Of a stretch of DNA of 64,000 bases, positions 59,513-64,000 are shown piece after piece. The position numbers and the translations under genes are program-made. Every line of letters begins with the position of its first letter. Position 1 is the stretch's first letter. A model generated the notes under the pieces. That model was not told the DNA's origin, ran no database searches, and saw nothing but the letters and a program-made list of their open reading frames with translations. The stretch is taken from the NCBI GenBank assembly GCA_000697665.1, contig KL197776.1:40232-104231 (forward strand). Direction: 5' to 3'. Source of the stretch: Jaapia argillacea MUCL 33604 (Eukaryota > Basidiomycota > Agaricomycetes > Jaapiales > Jaapiaceae).

Positions 59513-59980
59513 CCTGATCCGAGGCGCAGATAAAATTCGATTTTCTACCCCAGCTATTTGTAATTTTGCGTAGTTAGCGCGTATAGATGGTGAACTCCCA
59601 GTGAGCTCCCAGACGGTGCAGTATCTCGCGCAATCTTACGTTCGGTCTGCGGAGAGTTCAGGCTTGCGAAATACCACTTGGGCAATGAGCGTGTGTACCA
59701 CTGGCATAGCTTTTACCTTATTTTTTTGTGTTGGCACTTCGACCTCCTGTTCGGTTTTCGCTCACCAAGATCCTCCGTCTGATCTTGCCTTGGCGTGTTC
59801 ACCAACGATATCGGAAGAACTAAGTTACCACGAATGCAAATCCTCTCACAGATAATCTCGCAATCGACGTCACACACCCTTGCGATGGATTACTCATAGC
59901 AGCTGCTCTGCGATCTTCCCAGATCCACACGCCCTTATATACCCCCAGCCCAACGTCTATTTGCTCTCTCAGTTCCCTTC
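59513..59980 (+). promoter_or_regulatory. Promoter region of aldo-keto reductase 1
   Basis: TTATATA at 59936-59941 lies 45 bp before the ATG. A short open frame at 59601-59855 has a hydrophobic stretch but no family resemblance. Confidence 0.4.
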
Positions 59981-61272
59981 ATGGCCCCGCTGACATTATC
60001 GTCGACTGTCTCGTTGTCCTCTGGTGCGTCCTCTTCGCTGGTTTGATGGGCGTCGCCTTCCTCCCAGATCTCACCAGTCGCTAGGATTTACCATGCCCGT
60101 TCTTGGGCTGGGAGTATATCAAAACGACGATTGTGAGCCGGCATGCTTAGCCGCTCTCAAACATGGTTATAGGTGAGCCTTTCAGTCGAGTTGATGGTCG
60201 TTCGGCTTCGGGACTCGTCTCACCCGGCTGAAGGCACATCGATTCCGCTCGAATGTACCGTAATGAAGCTCAGGTCGGAGAAGCAGTACGGAAAAGCGGT
60301 ATTCCCAGAGACCAGATCTTCATCAGTGCGTCCCACTTATCTTCCCGCCTTACACCTGTGGCTCAGTTTTGATAATATAGCAACGAAGATATATGACACG
60401 GAGCATGGCTACAATAGTACGCTGAAGGCAGTTGATGACTCGTTGAAGAAGTTCGGATTTGGTGAGTATCCCTACCTTTACCAGTGTAGATCACAGAGCC
60501 GACCTGTTTCAGGCTATGTCGACTTGTATCTTATTCACAGCCCTACGTCCGGAAAGACGAAGCGGCTTGAAACCTACAGGGCTCTCCTGGACGCAAAGAA
60601 AGCCGGTAAAATTAAGACTGTTGGCGTCTCGAACTAGTTTGTTTCAGTCTTCGTCGCGGATCGGATGCACCAAGGTTGACGTTATCTTTTCCTAGCTCAC
60701 CCAAACATCTAGAAGAGATTCAAGCTGCCGGCTTCGAAACTCCAGCTGTTAACCAAGTCGAGGTTCGACCGTTTCTTTCGGATGCACAACGCCAATGTTA
60801 ACCGAAAGCGTGTATTTTCCTAGCTCCATCCATTTTGTCAACAGAAGCCGATTGTGGAATATTGCAAGAAGAACGGCATCGTAGTACAAGCCTATACTCC
60901 TTTGGTTCGGGGCAAACTGGACAACCCTGTGATCGTCGAGACGGCTGAGAAGATAATCTTTCCATCTCTTCGTCAGCTTCAGATTTGATTAGTCATCCTC
61001 TGTTCGCAGTACAACAAAACCCCCGCTCAGATCGCAGTGCGATGGTCCCTTCAAAGCGGGTATGTGTTATGACTGTTGCGATCCTCCTCGCGAAGTGTAC
61101 CTAATGTGCTGTCAGACTCGTTCCCTTACCCAAATCTTCACAACCTGAACGGGTCGTCGCCAATGCGGAAGTGTTCGACTTCGAGATCAGTCCAGAGGAT
61201 ATGACGAAGATCGACGCTCTTGACCGAGGGAAAGAGGGGGCCGTGACTTGGAACCCTGTTGACGCAGAATGA
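59981..61272 (+). CDS. Aldo-keto reductase 1 (about 276 aa), one damaged splice donor
   Basis: Nine exons. Exon 1 is 59981-60023 (14 codons plus one base); the second reads [20 protein letters not shown]. The catalytic tetrad is visible: Asp and Tyr in [11 protein letters not shown], Lys in TTKIYD, His in LYLIHSP. NADPH-binding segments [13 protein letters not shown] and [15 protein letters not shown] are near the C-terminus, which ends [14 protein letters not shown]. It would reduce aldehydes or ketones with NADPH (AKR3/AKR5-like). Where gene 2 has AAG|GTATGG, this copy has AAG|ATAATC (60950-60958), so the seventh intron lacks a GT donor. Unless an AT donor is used, the product is truncated. 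The intron after KTVGVSN uses a weak GTTTGT donor. Confidence 0.8.
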
Positions 61273-61810
61273 AGCGAGGTACCTTAGTTGAGGTCGATGT
61301 GGAGTTGTGGATCTTCGTGGTGTGGATGTGAATCGTCAATTTGAATCGGTCTTCAAAGTCTGATAAGGACCTCGTTGTGTCTTGTATGATCACTGTCGAA
61401 ATGCTATCACCATATTACTGCTACCTTGGTCGTAGGTCTTGCGGCCAGGGGGAGGTATTGTTCTCAGAACATCACGCAGGTTTTCCCCGCCGTTTGGCTG
61501 CACCACACTAGGAAGTGATTTAGAAGTGTGAATTTTCCGCCGACAAGCCTTCAACTGAATGAACTGATTTTTGGTAGCCGCCTCGCGTCTCTGAGTTCTA
61601 CCACTGCCATCCTCAGGCTCTCATCTCTAGCCACCAGCGCGAGCTTCCCGATTCATCTCAGAAGAACACAGCCGCCATGGTCCCATGGCAATCGGCGTCA
61701 ACGCAGCTTTCCGATGGATTACTCATATTTAGCGCTTGTTCGACAATCCGATATCGAGACAACCTGACACACCGCAAGAAATTCTTCTGGTTCCTCTCTC
61801 AGCTCTCATC

Positions 61811-63092
61811 ATGGCCCCCTTGACTCCGATATCAACGATTTCGATGTCTTCTGGTACATCCCCTTGCTTTGTCCAACTATAGGAGGTCTCATCCGCGCAC
61901 AGGATTCACGATGCCTGTCCTTGGACTTGGTGTGTTCCGGAACGACGACTGCCAACCGGCGTGCTTAGCCGCTCTCGAGTGCGGCTACAGGTGATTTTGA
62001 GTCCCGAAGTCTTTTAAATTTTGATTCGTCTCACCACTGGATAAGGCACATCGATTCCGCTCGGGTCTACTACAATGAAGCTCAGGTTGGAGAAGCGGTT
62101 CGCAAGAGTGGTGTACCGAGAGATCAGGTTTTCATTAGTGCGTTGACTCCCCCCTTGCCCACTAGGTACCTTCTTGTGGTTGAATTTTGACGATATAGCT
62201 ACGAAAATCTATGACCTTGAACGCGGCTTTGACGGTGCGCTCCAGGCCGTTGATGATTCTTTGAAGAATTTTGGGTTCAGTGAGTTTCTCTGTACTTATC
62301 TCAGCATCATCAGGTGCGAAACTGAACCATGGCAGACTACATTGATCTATATCTTATTCACAGCCCTTTGTTCGGAAAGACAAAGCGGCTTGAGACCTAC
62401 AGGGCATTGTTGGAAGCAAAGGAAGCGGGTAAAATCAGGACTGTCGGCGTCTCCAACTAGTTCGTAGCCATATCTCCACCCCCACGTTTTGATAACGAAG
62501 GCTCACCTCCTTACCCTAGCTCACCCGACCACATAGAAGAGATTCGAGCTGCTGGGTATGAGCTGCCGGCTGTGAACCAAGTGGAGGTTCGGTGATTTCT
62601 TTCGACAACCACCGTCGATTTTAACACGTTATACCCTTGCTCTAGCTTCATCCGTTCTGTCAGCAACAACCCATCGTCGAATACTGCAAGAAGAATGGCA
62701 TCGTAGTACAAGCCTACACTCCATTGGTTCGAGGAAAACTCGATAGCCCAGTGATCCTTGAGATAGCTCAGAAGGTATGGTATTCTATTTGTAGTCACCA
62801 TATTCTCATCATTTTCCACCCGTAGTACAACAAAACTCTGGCTCAGGTCGCAGTGAGGTGGTCCCTTCAAAGCGGGTAGGTAATGTCCTTTTTGTGACAC
62901 ATAATGCCGGCTGCACTAACCCCATGTCTTCTCAGTCTCGTTCCTCTTCCTAAATCGTCTCAGCCCAAACGGGTTGTTGCCAATGCCGATGTGTTTGACT
63001 TCGAACTGAGCCCAGAGGATATGACGAAGATCGACGCTCTTGATCGAGGGAAAGATGGAGCTGTGACTTGGAACCCTGTTGACGCGGCGTGA
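61811..63092 (+). CDS. Aldo-keto reductase 2 (about 276 aa), intact
   Basis: Same nine-exon layout as gene 1, all junctions GT..AG. It starts with ATG at 61811, exon 1 also 43 bp; then [40 protein letters not shown] (Asp/Tyr), TTKIYDLERG (Lys), [20 protein letters not shown] (His), [44 protein letters not shown]. Ends VTWNPVDAA. Cytosolic NADPH-dependent carbonyl reductase by family; natural substrate unknown. Tandem duplicate of 59981-61272 with conserved 5' flanks (GATTACTCATA segments), so the pair is fairly recent. Confidence 0.92.
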
Positions 63093-63309
63093 AGTGAGGA
63101 ACTTTGTCTGAGGTCGATGTAGAGATGGGATCTTTATAGTGTGGATGGTATCCGTTGCGCCTGCGGAACTGTCCAATTCGAAGTCTGTAAGGGATGTTGT
63201 TGCATCGTTTATGGTCGCGGTCCTAATGCTGCCAACAAATTATCTCGTAGTAGTTCTTGTGATGGAGGCGTTGTTGTAGAAATAGTATAATGACCTTAAT
63301 GTATCGACG

Positions 63310-64000
63310 AGACTCTACACAACACACGAGTCTGTCAGAGGCTCACGTCGAAGATACGGATCAAAGGTGATATATTCACCTGCACAACACACGAGTCTGT
63401 CTACGAGTGAGTGAGTAAGGTACGAATAACAAAGGCTATGATATATGGCTCACCAGAGGCTCACGTCGAAGATACGAATCAAAGGTGAGCCTCGTCTCAC
63501 TTAGGTTAGGGTTAGGTTAGGGGGAAGCGAGCGCGAAGCGCGAGCGAATCAAGATAAGTCGAAAGGAGTAAAGAATAACAGGCTATCCGAAGAGTAGACA
63601 CTGTTTCGATAATCTCTTCAGACTCTTTACTCTAGGCTTTTATATTACCTGGCATGGGTTCCGGCCCGAACTAACCCCGGAGTACCCATGAGAGAATTCC
63701 CATCGGGAATGATATACCCGTTTCTCCATCACAGCCGACAGGGTCAGCGGGCAGAGCGAATCTTGCCATGACACAAGGACTGCACCCGTAATAGGTCTGC
63801 GAAGCAGAGGCATAGCCACCCAGCCGACCATAGGTCAAACCGGAATGCGCAGTAACCCCCGCGACCGTCCGTTCAGGTCTTACTTTAGGTATAATTGCTA
63901 CGGGACAAGTAGTCAGTGATTTATGCTATTGGTCGCAAGCGTATGGCGAAATTCACGCTGTCAGTCCAAACAGAGTTAGTGTGTGAACGACATCGGTTAG
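63310..64000. repeat. Repeat-rich end with telomere-like tract; possible retroelement LTR part
   Basis: CACAACACACGAGTCTGTC occurs twice (near 63318 and 63383), and AGAGGCTCACGTCGAAGATA with AATCAAAGGTGA-like follow-up occurs twice (near 63337 and 63455). 63501-63524 reads as TTAGG/TTAGGG units and is followed by the palindrome-like GCGAGCGCGAAGCGCGAGCG. From 63650 an inverted pair (CCCATGAGAGAATTCCCATC region) appears. This mix looks like the start of an LTR or another repeat that continues beyond the window. No coding sequence was seen. Confidence 0.45.

Noticed and set aside
55632-63092. Terpenoid biosynthetic cluster around ERG20
   Set aside because: Neighbours are HSP60 and two aldo-keto reductases. 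There is no terpene synthase, P450 or transporter, and HSP60 and ERG20 are ordinary housekeeping genes.
63300-63500. Direct repeats considered as a CRISPR-like array
   Set aside because: Only two irregular copies of each, unequal spacing, eukaryotic context.

Overview
The window is nuclear DNA of a mushroom-forming basidiomycete (Agaricomycetes). Genes are split by many short introns of about 50-70 bp with GT..AG borders. Several families typical of that class are present: F-box and BTB families in many copies, DUF6533/DUF6534-type membrane proteins, and lineage-specific unnamed proteins. I could not assign a species. Genes were rebuilt by eye by joining exons whose splice phases match, so exon borders are predictions.

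Left part, 1-33 kb, is a fast-turnover accessory region. It starts with the 5' part of a conserved basidiomycete gene (minus strand, cut by the window edge). A mosaic of three repeatedly duplicated families follows: F-box/LRR-like proteins (one intact, two broken here), secreted M43-type metalloproteases (two intact, one broken) and BTB/POZ proteins (four intact, two broken, plus shredded fragments at 5.0-5.9 kb). A protease and a BTB gene facing each other tail to tail form a module that occurs twice in opposite orientations (6.7-9.3 kb and 24.6-27.1 kb). A 1,064-bp non-autonomous hAT-like element with intact target-site duplication sits upstream of the first F-box gene, and the paralogous promoter at 9.67 kb provides the empty site. 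A second element with 24-bp inverted ends lies at 30.4-31.6 kb.

Middle part, 34-54 kb, holds membrane and secreted protein genes. These are a DUF6534-like gene, a fourth F-box gene with an apparent frameshift, an inverted pair of small secreted double-psi beta-barrel proteins, a DUF6533-like gene, three paralogues of an unnamed membrane-anchored family, and an unnamed 746-residue protein with a two-fold N-terminal repeat. Another DUF6534-like gene is at 15.8-17.5 kb in the left part.

Right part, 55-63 kb, is conserved housekeeping sequence: mitochondrial chaperonin HSP60, farnesyl diphosphate synthase (ERG20) and two tandem aldo-keto reductase genes, the first with a damaged splice donor. 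The last 700 bp hold short direct repeats, a TTAGG/TTAGGG-like tract and a GC-rich palindromic motif, probably part of a repeat element. No rRNA, tRNA or CRISPR array was found.

The F-box and BTB proteins are probably substrate adaptors of cullin ubiquitin ligases and the M43 proteins secreted proteases. Duplication together and rapid decay suggest a birth-and-death region rather than one pathway. I see no biosynthetic cluster around ERG20.
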